Source: JAKVBH01 sp049800955 (lineage in GTDB: Bacteria; Pseudomonadota; Alphaproteobacteria; Rhodobacterales; Rhodobacteraceae). Taken from it: 64,000 nucleotides of DNA. The stretch spans positions 1 through 64,000 of the forward strand of contig NZ_JBNAGA010000002.1 in the NCBI RefSeq assembly GCF_049800955.1, read 5' to 3'. Each line of letters opens with the position of its first letter. The stretch's first letter is position 1. Made by a program: the position numbers and the translations under genes. Shown here one piece after another: positions 41,802 to 50,789 of the stretch. Below the pieces are notes generated by a model that saw only the letters and a program-made list of their open reading frames with translations, had not been told where the DNA came from and searched no databases.

Positions 41802-42638
41802 GCATGATCCTCGCTGTTTCTCGCACCTTGGACATCTCAACTGTCTTTATCAAGTGCGCCCGGGACGAAATGCAGGGCCTTCCCCGGCCGTGTAGGGTGA
41901 GATCGGCGAGGCACGCGCGTCTGGAGCCCATCGCGCCCGATGAGACCGACCCTTTTTGGCCCAATCTCGCGGGGCCTGCATCCGGGACGAGCACCTGATC
42001 CGGCAAAAACGGCAGCCGTAAACAGCTGATGTTTGTTGTAAATTCGAAGTGGTGGGCGGTTTTGCAACACCTGTGCTTTGGCCCGCATCGTGGGCTGCGT
42101 GATGAGCGTTGGCGGCATTAAGGGCGCCCAAGGGTGTCTTGCAGAAACTGCGCAGCGGGGACTGAGCGCCCCAAATGGTGCGCACAGGGACACCTCAGTA
42201 CGCCCAACTTTGCTACGCAAACAGATGGGTTTCGCGTCGATTTTGCACGCGCGAAAAGCGGTGCGACGATTTCGCCCGGCCATCGACATCCCCTCCGGAC
42301 CCTTGGAAGGACGTCGAAAAAAACCGCGCATACCCTGTTTGACAAACGAAACGATTTGCGCAACCGTTGAGGTATTGGGAACCTAGACGAATAGTTCGTC
42401 GCAAATTTCTGGTGTTTGAGAAGGCAAGGCACATCATTCGTTGACCACTTTAAGACACGGGATTGTCTCGGAGTGGGATTGGGAGGATTTCGCTTGTCTA
42501 TCAGTCGTTTCGTCTGATCCTGGCGCGGAGGGAGCCGCTCTCGCCCATCAGACGCGGATATCTGGCCGGGCACGCATCGTTGGACGCAGACTTGCAAACG
42601 ACGGTTGAGTGCGCCGTAGACGTAGTGGGGGAGATCAG
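41802..42638. promoter_or_regulatory. Long control region before the ABC transporter operon
   Basis: 837 bases without a convincing gene. It contains TTGACA at 42339-42344 and, overlapping its downstream side, the imperfect palindrome AACGATT-N5-AACCGTT (42350-42368), which resembles a LacI-type operator. No clear -10 follows at the ideal distance. Read on the plus strand it should carry the promoter for the operon starting at 42639. Confidence 0.35.
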
Positions 42639-43727
42639 ATGGGCTTGAAGCTCGAGGGCGTTTCCAAAACAGTCGATGGGGCGACGCATATCTACCCCAC
42701 AGATCTGACGCTTGAGGCTGGCACGATGAACGTGCTTTTGGGCCCGACGCTCTCTGGCAAAACATCGCTCATGCGGCTGATGGCCGGGCTCGACGCGCCT
42801 GCGACGGGCCGCGTCATCTGGAACGACACCGACGTGACCGGCATGCGGGTTCAGGACCGTGGCGTGGCCATGGTCTATCAGCAATTCATCAATTACCCGT
42901 CGATGAGCGTCTATGACAATATCGCCTCACCTTTGAAACTGTTGAAAAAATCCGCGTCGGAGATTGACGCGGCCGTGCGCAAGACCGCCGACCTGATGCA
43001 GCTGACGCCGATGCTGGAGCGCAAGCCGCTGGAATTGTCGGGCGGACAGCAGCAGCGCTGCGCCCTGGCGCGCGCGCTGGTCAAGGATGCGGGTCTGGTG
43101 TTGCTGGATGAGCCGCTGGCCAATCTGGATTACAAGCTGCGGGAAGAATTGCGCGTGGAGATCCCCAAGATCTTCGAGGAATCCGGCGCGATCTTTGTCT
43201 ACGCCACGACGGAGCCGGAGGAAGCCCTCCTTTTGGGCGGCAACACAGCCACGCTTTGGGAAGGACGCGTCACCCAGTTCGGCCCGACCCCCAGCGTCTA
43301 TCGCCAGCCCAAAGATGCGACAACTGCACGGGTCTTCTCCGATCCGCCGATGAACTTCCTGCCGCTGACAATATCCGGGGGCGCCTTGAGCTTTGCCGGC
43401 GGATTGGAGGCGCCTGCGACGGGGCGCTTCTCCGATTTGCCTGATGGCCGCTACACCGCCGGGTTCCGCCCCAACCACTTGAGTGTTGAGCGCCCGAGTG
43501 AGGCCGCGCTTACCTTTACCTGCAAGATCGCCGTGACCGAGATCACAGGGTCGGAAACCTTTATCCACCTCGATCATCACGGAGAACGCTGGGTAGCTTT
43601 GGTGCATGGCGTGCGCGATCTGACACTTGGCGAAGAGATCACGGTCTACCTCGATCCTGCCCATGTCTACGCTTTCAACGAAGACGGCGGTCTTGCCGCG
43701 GTCGCATCCTACGCCGTGGCAGCCTGA
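42639..43727 (+). CDS. glpS: ABC transporter ATPase 1, GlpS-type
   Basis: A 362-residue cytoplasmic ATPase of the sugar/polyol class with a C-terminal regulatory OB fold. Signature LSGGQ (133-137), Walker B LVLLDE (153-158) and Q-loop YQQF near 80-83 are intact. Walker A is altered to GPTLSGKTS (35-43), and the H-loop position is Thr191 in ATTEPEEA instead of histidine. First gene of a six-gene operon; ATPase 2 follows nine bases later. In Rhizobium GlpSTPQV imports glycerol. Here glpD and glpK are absent nearby, so the symbol marks homology, not a proven substrate. Confidence 0.85.
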   Translation: MGLKLEGVSKTVDGATHIYPTDLTLEAGTMNVLLGPTLSGKTSLMRLMAGLDAPATGRVIWNDTDVTGMRVQDRGVAMVYQQFINYPSMSVYDNIASPLKLLKKSASEIDAAVRKTADLMQLTPMLERKPLELSGGQQQRCALARALVKDAGLVLLDEPLANLDYKLREELRVEIPKIFEESGAIFVYATTEPEEALLLGGNTATLWEGRVTQFGPTPSVYRQPKDATTARVFSDPPMNFLPLTISGGALSFAGGLEAPATGRFSDLPDGRYTAGFRPNHLSVERPSEAALTFTCKIAVTEITGSETFIHLDHHGERWVALVHGVRDLTLGEEITVYLDPAHVYAFNEDGGLAAVASYAVAA

Positions 43728-43736
43728 GGCAGGTTT

Positions 43737-44831
43737 ATGGTCCAAATTACACTTTCCAATCTCGCGCATTCCTATCTGCCCCGCCCAAGCGCGCCCGATG
43801 ATTGGGCGCTCAAGGAGATGAACCACGTCTGGAACGACGGTGAAGCCTATGCGCTTCTGGGCGCGTCGGGATGCGGCAAGTCCACGCTGCTCAACATCAT
43901 TTCGGGACTTGTGCACCCTTCCGAGGGGCAGGTCTTGTTCGGAGATCAGGACGTCACCTACCGCACCACGGCGGAGCGCAATATCGCGCAGGTTTTTCAG
44001 TTTCCCGTGGTCTACGACACGATGACGGTGCGCCAAAACCTCGCGTTTCCTTTGAAGAACCGAGGCGCTGATCCGGCCTATATCAAGGAGCGCGTTCAGG
44101 CGATCAGCGCGATGATTGGCATGGATTCCGAGCTTGATCGCAAGGCGCGCGGGCTCACGGCGGATGCGAAACAGAAGATCTCTCTGGGGCGCGGCATGGT
44201 GCGCGAGGACGTCAACGCGATCCTCTTTGACGAGCCCCTGACCGTGATCGACCCGCATATGAAATGGGCGCTGCGCACGCAGCTCAAGGAGCTGCACCAG
44301 CAGTTCGGCCACACGATGATCTATGTCACCCATGACCAGACCGAAGCGCTGACCTTTGCGGATAAGGTCGTGGTCATGCATGAAGGGCGCGTCGTGCAAA
44401 TGGGCACGCCGCAAGAGCTTTTCGAGACGCCGGCCCATACGTTCGTGGGCTACTTCATTGGATCGCCCGGGATGAACCTGCTGCCCGTGCGCATCGACGG
44501 CGCGCAAGCCGCGCTGGAGAACGGCCAGATCGGGCTGGCTTCGGCCTATCCCGCGCTGGAGGGGAAGGTTGAACTGGGCGTGCGCCCGGAGTTTGTCACC
44601 CTGACATCTGACGAGAGCGGCTTGCCTGTGGCCATCGAACGCATCGAGGATGTCGGGCGGCACCGCATCGTGCGCGCCAATCACGCGGGCACCACGCTCA
44701 ACGCCATTCTGCCTGAAGGCACAGAGGTCGGCCCCGATATGACCCGGGTCCACTTCGCGCCGGACAAGGTCAACATCTACCACAATGACTGGCGCGTGGC
44801 GCCCTTGGCTGCGCAGGAGGCCGCGCAATGA
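43737..44831 (+). CDS. glpT: ABC transporter ATPase 2, GlpT-type
   Basis: A 364-residue partner ATPase. Walker A GASGCGKST (42-50), Walker B LFDE with Glu166 and H-loop His199 (YVTHDQTEA) are canonical. The ABC signature is replaced by LTADAKQK (140-147). With ATPase 1 it forms a heterodimer in which its own Walker sites face the intact LSGGQ of the partner. The C-terminal part has the MalK-like regulatory domain (PGMNLLPVRI near 244). Its stop overlaps the permease gene by four bases. Confidence 0.87.
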   Translation: MVQITLSNLAHSYLPRPSAPDDWALKEMNHVWNDGEAYALLGASGCGKSTLLNIISGLVHPSEGQVLFGDQDVTYRTTAERNIAQVFQFPVVYDTMTVRQNLAFPLKNRGADPAYIKERVQAISAMIGMDSELDRKARGLTADAKQKISLGRGMVREDVNAILFDEPLTVIDPHMKWALRTQLKELHQQFGHTMIYVTHDQTEALTFADKVVVMHEGRVVQMGTPQELFETPAHTFVGYFIGSPGMNLLPVRIDGAQAALENGQIGLASAYPALEGKVELGVRPEFVTLTSDESGLPVAIERIEDVGRHRIVRANHAGTTLNAILPEGTEVGPDMTRVHFAPDKVNIYHNDWRVAPLAAQEAAQ

Positions 44832-45700
44832 ACAAAACGGTCAACCAAAAGGCGTGGTTTCTGGTCCTTCCTGTCCTTGTGCTCGTGGCGTTCTCCGCCG
44901 TGATCCCCCTGATGACAGTGGTGAATTACTCGGTTCAGGACAGCTTCGGCAACAACCAGTTCTTCTGGGCCGGGCTTTTGTGGTTCGAGGAATTGCTCGC
45001 GGATGATCGCATGTGGGACGCGCTGCGCCGACAGCTGATCTTCTCCGGCATCATTCTCGCGATTGAAATTCCACTGGGCATTCTCGTAGCGCTGTCGATG
45101 CCGAAGAAGGGCGTTTGGGTCTCTGTGTGCCTCGTCCTGATGGCCCTCCCGCTGCTGATCCCGTGGAATGTCGTGGGCACGATCTGGCAGGTCTTTGGGC
45201 GCGTTGATATCGGCCTTTTGGGTGCGACGCTGGCGGCTGTGGGGGTTGATTACAACTACACGCAGGACCCGTTTGATGCCTGGGTCACGGTTATCGTGAT
45301 GGATGTCTGGCATTGGACGTCGCTGGTGGCGCTGCTGGCTTACGCCGGGCTGCAATCGATCCCGCAGGCCTATTATCAGGCGGCCAAGATCGATCAGGCG
45401 AGCCGCTGGGCCGTCTTCCGCTATATCGAGCTGCCCAAAATGATGGGCGTGCTGCTCATTGCCGTGCTGCTGCGCTTCATGGACAGTTTCATGATCTATA
45501 CCGAGCCTTTCGTCGTCACCGGCGGGGGCCCGGGCTCGTCGACCACGTTCCTCTCCATCGACCTTGTGAAGATGGCGCTGGGGCAGTTTGACCTCGGCCC
45601 GGCGGCAGCCTTCTCGATCATGTATTTCCTCGTGATCCTGCTCATCAGCTGGGTGTTCTACACGGTCATGACCAATCTCGACAAAGCGGAGGGCAAGTGA
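44828..45700 (+). CDS. glpP: ABC transporter permease 1, GlpP-type
   Basis: A 290-residue MalF-like inner membrane protein with about six helices. The EAA loop is seen in AYYQAAKIDQASRWAVFRYI near residues 182-201, the ATPase-contact motif. LLRFMDSFMIYTEPF follows. It overlaps both neighbours by four bases (ATGA), typical of a tight operon. A clear paralogue lies at 50786-51679. Part of a polyol-type importer. Confidence 0.9.
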   Translation: MNKTVNQKAWFLVLPVLVLVAFSAVIPLMTVVNYSVQDSFGNNQFFWAGLLWFEELLADDRMWDALRRQLIFSGIILAIEIPLGILVALSMPKKGVWVSVCLVLMALPLLIPWNVVGTIWQVFGRVDIGLLGATLAAVGVDYNYTQDPFDAWVTVIVMDVWHWTSLVALLAYAGLQSIPQAYYQAAKIDQASRWAVFRYIELPKMMGVLLIAVLLRFMDSFMIYTEPFVVTGGGPGSSTTFLSIDLVKMALGQFDLGPAAAFSIMYFLVILLISWVFYTVMTNLDKAEGK

Positions 45701-46557
45701 TGGCTGACACACCGCTCGCCCCCCCTGCCACGAAACGCCAAGGCCTCGCCCTGCCGCGCGTGAATGGCTCTGTCGTGGTCATGGTGCTCTATCTGCTCTT
45801 TCTGTTTCTGCCGATCTATTGGCTGATCAACATGAGCTTCAAGACGAACACCGAGATCGTCTCGTCTTTCTCGCTCTGGCCGCAAGATCCCACGATCCAG
45901 AATTATGTGACGATCTTCACCGATCCCGCCTGGTATATGGGCTATATCAACTCGCTGATTTACGTCTGTATCAACACGGTGATTTCGCTCGCCGTGGCCT
46001 TGCCTGCGGCCTATGCCTTCTCGCGCTACCACTTCATGGGCGACAAGCACCTGTTTTTCTGGCTGCTGACGAACCGGATGGCGCCGCCTGCGGTCTTTGC
46101 CCTGCCGTTCTTTCAGCTCTATTCCTCGGTGGGTCTGTTTGACACCCATCTCGCCGTGGCGCTCGCGCATTGCCTTTTCAATGTGCCGCTCGCGGTGTGG
46201 ATCCTGGAAGGGTTCATGCGCGGCGTGCCCAAGGAGATCGACGAGACCGCCTATATCGATGGCTATTCCTTCGGGCGGTTCTTCACCCGGATCTTCATGC
46301 CGCTGATTGCCAGCGGGATCGGGGTGGCGGCGTTCTTCTGCTTCATGTTCTCCTGGGTCGAGCTTCTGCTGAGCCGGACACTGACGGCGGACGGCGCCAA
46401 GCCCATCGCCGCGACCATGAGCCGGACCCAAGGCGCCTCGGGCATTGATTGGGGCGTGCTTGCGGCCGCCGGTGTGCTCACGATCATCCCCGGCGCGCTC
46501 GTGATCTATTTCGTCCGCAACTACATCGCCAAGGGCTTTGCCCTGGGCCGCGTTTAA
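45697..46557 (+). CDS. glpQ: ABC transporter permease 2, GlpQ-type
   Basis: A 286-residue MalG-like permease with six helices and the EAA loop IDETAYIDGYSFGRFFTRIF near residues 187-206. The segment AVALPAAYAFSRY near 99-111 and FNVPLAVWILEGFMRGVP near 164-181 are shared with the second permease pair in this window. Overlaps permease 1 by four bases and is followed 18 bases later by the DUF2160 gene. Confidence 0.9.
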   Translation: MMADTPLAPPATKRQGLALPRVNGSVVVMVLYLLFLFLPIYWLINMSFKTNTEIVSSFSLWPQDPTIQNYVTIFTDPAWYMGYINSLIYVCINTVISLAVALPAAYAFSRYHFMGDKHLFFWLLTNRMAPPAVFALPFFQLYSSVGLFDTHLAVALAHCLFNVPLAVWILEGFMRGVPKEIDETAYIDGYSFGRFFTRIFMPLIASGIGVAAFFCFMFSWVELLLSRTLTADGAKPIAATMSRTQGASGIDWGVLAAAGVLTIIPGALVIYFVRNYIAKGFALGRV

Positions 46558-46575
46558 CGAAAGGAGACCCCCGAT

Positions 46576-46848
46576 ATGGACTGGATGGCATGGACCTGGC
46601 CCACGGCGATCTTCTTCATGGTGATTGCCTCGCTTCTCATCACTTTCACCATTCTCGCGATCAAATTCCCAGAGACACCACGGGTGGGCATCCTGCGGAT
46701 CGAGACGACGCGGGGCGACCGGCTCTTCATCACGCTTCTGGGCTCGGCCTTCATCAATATCGCATGGCTCGGCCTGACCGATCTCGCCCAATGGTGGGCG
46801 CTTTTGGTCTGTGCCGTCTACGCTGCACTGGTCTTCAGATACGTCTGA
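46576..46848 (+). CDS. DUF2160 small membrane protein of the transporter operon
   Basis: A 90-residue protein with two or three membrane helices (about residues 8-28, 48-66 and 70-86) and a cytoplasmic loop with the motif TPRVGILRIETTRGDRLF. This family occurs between glpQ and glpV in glycerol-transporter operons of alphaproteobacteria, and its role is not defined. AAAGGAGA lies upstream of the ATG, 18 bases after permease 2. Confidence 0.88.
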   Translation: MDWMAWTWPTAIFFMVIASLLITFTILAIKFPETPRVGILRIETTRGDRLFITLLGSAFINIAWLGLTDLAQWWALLVCAVYAALVFRYV

Positions 46849-46924
46849 GGCCCCTGCACTCCAACGGGCTACGGCGGTGAGCAACCGCACCGGCTCCAAG
46901 ATCAAGTCAGATAGGGAGGACTAC

Positions 46925-48649
46925 ATGACTATGTCACTTAGATCGACCACGGCGATGGCCGTGGCGGTGAGCCTGCTGGGCGCACCGAGCTTCGCGGATA
47001 TGGAAGCCGCGATGGAGTTCCTCGACAATGAGATCGGCGGCGTGTCCGTTCTCACGCGCGAGGAACAGGAAGCCGAGATGCAATGGTTTGTCGACGCGGC
47101 ACAACCGTTCCAGGGCATGGAAATCTCGGTTGTATCCGAGACGATCACGACCCACGAATATGAGGCCCAGGTTCTGGCCCCTGCCTTCACCGCCATCACT
47201 GGCATTCAGGTCACCCATGACCTGATCGGCGAGGGCGATGTGGTGGAACGTCTGCAAACACAGATGCAGACGGGCGAGAATATCTATGACGCCTATGTCA
47301 ACGACAGCGACCTAATCGGTACCCATTGGCGCTACCAGCAGGTGCGCAACCTGACCGACTGGATGGCGGGCGAAGGCGCGGATGTCACGTTGCCGACGCT
47401 GGATCTCGAAGACTTCATCGGGCTCAGCTTCACCACAGGCCCCGATGGCAAACTCTACCAGCTGCCCGATCAGCAATTCGCGAACCTCTACTGGTTCCGC
47501 TATGACTGGTTCAACGACGAGAAGAACAAGGCCGATTTCCAGGCGAAATACGGCTATGAGCTCGGTGTTCCAGTCAACTGGTCGGCCTATGAGGATATCG
47601 CCGAATTCTTCACCGGGCGTGATCTGAGCCATCTGGGTGTCGAGGGCGAGGTCTTTGGCAACATGGACTACGGCAAGAAAGACCCCTCGCTGGGTTGGCG
47701 TTACACCGATGCGTGGATGTCCATGGCCGGTATGGGAGACGTGGGTGAGCCCAATGGTCTGCCCGTGGATGAATGGGGCATCCGTGTGAATGAGAACTCA
47801 CAACCTGTGGGCTCTTGTGTGGCACGCGGTGGCGCTACGAACTCGCCTGCGGCGGTCTATGCCGTGAACAAGGCGATCGAGTGGCTTCAGAAATACTCGC
47901 CCCCCGCGGCCGCTGGTATGACCTTCTCTGAGGCCGGCCCGATCCCGGCGCAGGGCAATGTCGCCCAGCAGATGTTCTGGTACACCGCCTTTACCGCGGC
48001 CACGGTCGAGCCCGGCCTGCCCGTGATGAATGAGGATGGCACGCCGAAGTGGCGCATGGCCCCCTCGCCCCACGGTGTTTACTGGAAAGAAGGCCAGAAG
48101 ATCGGCTATCAGGACGCAGGCTCCTGGACGCTGATGCAATCAACCCCGGTGGATCGTGCACAGGCGGCCTGGCTCTATGCCCAGTTCGTCACGTCCAAGA
48201 CAGTGGATCTCAAGAAATCCGATGTCGGCCTGACCTTCATCCGCGAGAGCACCATCGACAGCGAGCATTTCACCGAGCGCGCCCCGCGTCTCGGCGGGTT
48301 GATCGAATTCTACCGCTCCCCCGCGCGCGTTCAGTGGTCGCCGACTGGCACGAACGTGCCAGACTACCCGCGTCTCGCGCAGCTGTGGTGGCAGAATATC
48401 GGTGATGCGATGTCTGGCGAAAAGACCGCTCAGGAAGCGCTCGATGCCCTCTGCGAAGCTCAGGAATCCGTGCTGGCACGTCTTGAGCGCGCAGGCGTTC
48501 AGGGTGATCTGGGTCCGGTTCTGAACGATGAGCAGGATGCGCAGTACTGGTTCGACCAGCCCGGCGCGCCCTTTGCCAAGCTCGAGAACGAAGACGAGAC
48601 CCCGGTCACCGTCTCCTACGACGAGCTGATCCAAAGCTGGCAGAACTAA
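46925..48649 (+). CDS. glpV: ABC transporter substrate-binding protein, GlpV-type
   Basis: A 574-residue periplasmic binding protein with signal peptide (MSLRSTTAMAVAVSLLGAPS, cleavage near SFA). The size and the segments VSETITTHEYEAQVLAPAFT, YQLPDQQFANLYWFRYDWF and GWRYTDAWMSMAGMGD match the large solute-binding protein of GlpSTPQV systems. Start chosen at ATG 46925, with GGGAGG six bases upstream; the frame is open 38 codons further. Last gene of the operon, ending at the hairpin at 48688. Confidence 0.88.
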   Translation: MTMSLRSTTAMAVAVSLLGAPSFADMEAAMEFLDNEIGGVSVLTREEQEAEMQWFVDAAQPFQGMEISVVSETITTHEYEAQVLAPAFTAITGIQVTHDLIGEGDVVERLQTQMQTGENIYDAYVNDSDLIGTHWRYQQVRNLTDWMAGEGADVTLPTLDLEDFIGLSFTTGPDGKLYQLPDQQFANLYWFRYDWFNDEKNKADFQAKYGYELGVPVNWSAYEDIAEFFTGRDLSHLGVEGEVFGNMDYGKKDPSLGWRYTDAWMSMAGMGDVGEPNGLPVDEWGIRVNENSQPVGSCVARGGATNSPAAVYAVNKAIEWLQKYSPPAAAGMTFSEAGPIPAQGNVAQQMFWYTAFTAATVEPGLPVMNEDGTPKWRMAPSPHGVYWKEGQKIGYQDAGSWTLMQSTPVDRAQAAWLYAQFVTSKTVDLKKSDVGLTFIRESTIDSEHFTERAPRLGGLIEFYRSPARVQWSPTGTNVPDYPRLAQLWWQNIGDAMSGEKTAQEALDALCEAQESVLARLERAGVQGDLGPVLNDEQDAQYWFDQPGAPFAKLENEDETPVTVSYDELIQSWQN

Positions 48650-48687
48650 GCATGATCTGTGTCGCACCATCGCGGCACGGCATTTCG

Positions 48688-48713
48688 AAAGGGGCGGCCT
48701 CGGCTGCCCCTTT
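48688..48713 (+). terminator. Terminator after the ABC operon
   Basis: AAAGGGGC and GCCCCTTT form an eight-pair stem 39 bases after the glpV-type stop codon. The T-tract is short, so termination may be partial and let some transcription reach the dehydrogenase gene. The remaining 125 bases before that gene show nothing clear. Confidence 0.6.
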
Positions 48714-48838
48714 CCCTTTGATCCAAAGCAGTTCGACGGAAACCTGAAACAACAAGCCTCACGAAAATCGCGGGAAAGCAGATACTTGGCAGTGTTTTCG
48801 TGGTTCAGAATTTTCGCGAAATGCTGTAGGGGTTTTCC

Positions 48839-49987
48839 ATGTTCTTTTCCTTCGCCACATCCCCCAGCATCCACTTTGGCCGCAAGGCCGCGCAGCAGGC
48901 AGCGCCGAGGATTATTGGGCTCTCAAGCCGGGTTTTGTTGGTGCATGGCAAATCCGCAGAGCGCGCGGCGTGGCTGGTCGAGGATCTGACTTCTCAAGGC
49001 GCGACGGTTGAGACCGTATCCTGTCTGGGCGAGCCCGACATCAACGCGGTGAGCGGTGCCCTGCGCACAGCCCGCGCGTGGCGGCCCGGTGTGATCGTCG
49101 GTTTGGGGGGCGGAGCGACCATCGATCTTGCCAAGGCGCTCGCGGCGCTGACGCCCTCGACGGGGCCCATTCTGTCCTATCTGGAAATTGTCGGCGATGG
49201 CAAAGCGCTGGACGCAGCGCCCCTGCCCTTCGTGGCGATCCCCACGACCGCTGGCACCGGTGCGGAGGTCACAAAGAATTCAGTGATCGGCGTACCCGAG
49301 GCGGGCAAGAAGGTCAGCCTGCGCGCGGAGGCCATGATCCCGGATATCGCCATCGTTGATCCCGCCTTGACGGACGGCGCGCCTGCCCAAGTCACCTTGT
49401 CCAGCGGGCTGGATGCGGTGACCCAGGTGATCGAGCCCTATCTGAGCCTCAAGGCCTCCCCTCTGACCGATGCGCTCTGTCGTGACGCGATCCCGCGCGG
49501 GCTGCGCGCTGTGTTTCGTCTGGCTGAGGGCGAAGATCCACAGGCGCGCGACGATCTCGCGCTCACCAGCCTGTTCGGGGGTATGGCACTGGCCAATGCG
49601 GGGTTGGGCGCTGTGCATGGTCTGGCTGGCGTGATCGGCGGGCGCACGGGCGCGCCCCATGGCGAGATATGCGCCACGCTCTTGCCGCATGTTCTGGACC
49701 ATAACGCGGGGGCTTTGGGCCAAGACAGCCCTGCCGGACAACGCATGGCGGAGGTGCGCAGCTGGATTGCCGAGGCCCTTGGTGTGGCTCCCCAACAGGC
49801 TGTGAACGCGCTTCACGCCAAGCTGAAGAGCATCGGCATTCGCAGCATTGGTGAGCTTGGGTTGCGGCATGAGGATATTGCGCGCGTGGCGCAGGAGGCA
49901 GCAGGCGCGTCCTCCTCCAAAACCAATCCCGTACCACTGACGCCAGACGATTACGTCGCAATCCTTGAAGGATGCTATCCGCACTAG
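48839..49987 (+). CDS. Iron-type alcohol dehydrogenase/maleylacetate reductase-like protein
   Basis: A 382-residue group III dehydrogenase with NAD-binding GLGGGATIDLAKA (88-100) and IPTTAGTGAE (134-143). Metal ligands expected are Asp, His, His, His. Asp192, His260 (GAVHGLAG) and His274 (GAPHGE) are present, but the second position is Gln196 (LDAVTQVIEPY). Other family members with TQ at that place exist, so it may be a subfamily trait rather than loss of function. The ATG is preceded by no strong site. Follows the ABC operon and is convergent with the second permease pair. Confidence 0.82.
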   Translation: MFFSFATSPSIHFGRKAAQQAAPRIIGLSSRVLLVHGKSAERAAWLVEDLTSQGATVETVSCLGEPDINAVSGALRTARAWRPGVIVGLGGGATIDLAKALAALTPSTGPILSYLEIVGDGKALDAAPLPFVAIPTTAGTGAEVTKNSVIGVPEAGKKVSLRAEAMIPDIAIVDPALTDGAPAQVTLSSGLDAVTQVIEPYLSLKASPLTDALCRDAIPRGLRAVFRLAEGEDPQARDDLALTSLFGGMALANAGLGAVHGLAGVIGGRTGAPHGEICATLLPHVLDHNAGALGQDSPAGQRMAEVRSWIAEALGVAPQQAVNALHAKLKSIGIRSIGELGLRHEDIARVAQEAAGASSSKTNPVPLTPDDYVAILEGCYPH

Positions 49988-50000
49988 AACGCATTCGCTT

Positions 50001-50789
50001 TCAAACGCGAATGGTGAACCCGCGCGAGATATGGGTGCGCACCAACCAGATCACCGCCAGCCCCGGGATCAGCGACAGGACCGTCATCGCCATGACCAGC
50101 CCAATATCGGTCTGAAATCCGAACAGGCTGCTGATCGCGGTGGTGATGGGTTTGCCAGCCGTGATCGTCAGCGTTCGCGCGAAGACCACCTCGACCCAGG
50201 AAAACATGAAGCAAAAGAACGCCGCCGCCCCGATCCCCGGCGCAATCACGGGGACAAGGTGGCGCAGGATGAAACTCGGCGTCGAATGCCCATCCACAAA
50301 GGCAGATTCATCGAGCTCTCGCGGCACCGAGGAGATAAAGCCTTCCAGGATCCAGATCGCAATCGGGATGTTGAAGACGCAATGGGCCAGCGCGACAGCC
50401 ACCGGTGTGTTGAGGAGATGCACCTCGGAAAAGACCAGAAAGACCGGAAGGGAGAGAACAATCGGGGGCGTCACCCGAAAGATGAGCAACGCCAGAAACG
50501 CGGCCCGCGCGCCGCGAAACCGGTAGCGCGAAAAGGCGTAAGCTGCGGGCAAGGCCACCGCGAGGCAGATCACCACGTTGAGCGAGACATAGAGGATCGA
50601 ATTCGCGAGCGACGCCAACAGACGGTCCGTGCGGACCACATTGGCGTAGTTGAGCAGCGTGAAACTGCCCTTCGCGATCTCGTCACGCGGCAAGGTGGAC
50701 AGAAAGCTGAGCAGCACGACCTGGGCCAAGGGCAGGAGAATGAAGATCCCGAGCGCTGCAAATCCCAGTATTTGCAAGAGCCGGGTCAT
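50001..50789 (-). CDS. ABC transporter permease, paralogue of the GlpQ-type protein
   Basis: A 262-residue MalG-like permease with six helices. It shares AVALPAAYAFSRYRFRG, AHCVFNIPIAIWILEGF and GAAAFFCFMFSWVEV almost word for word with the GlpQ-type protein at 45697. EAA loop is LDESAFVDGHSTPSFILRHL near residues 164-183. It overlaps the upstream permease gene by four bases, and its stop is 13 bases from that of the convergent dehydrogenase. No ATPase or binding-protein gene accompanies the pair. Confidence 0.88.
   Translation of the reverse strand: MTRLLQILGFAALGIFILLPLAQVVLLSFLSTLPRDEIAKGSFTLLNYANVVRTDRLLASLANSILYVSLNVVICLAVALPAAYAFSRYRFRGARAAFLALLIFRVTPPIVLSLPVFLVFSEVHLLNTPVAVALAHCVFNIPIAIWILEGFISSVPRELDESAFVDGHSTPSFILRHLVPVIAPGIGAAAFFCFMFSWVEVVFARTLTITAGKPITTAISSLFGFQTDIGLVMAMTVLSLIPGLAVIWLVRTHISRGFTIRV

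Noticed and set aside
41837..42765. Several open frames in the control region before the ABC operon
   Set aside because: Compositionally random translations, overlapping in several frames, no start signals.
42927..44828. 633-codon minus-strand frame opposite the two ATPase genes
   Set aside because: Shadow of ATPases with all motifs on the plus strand.
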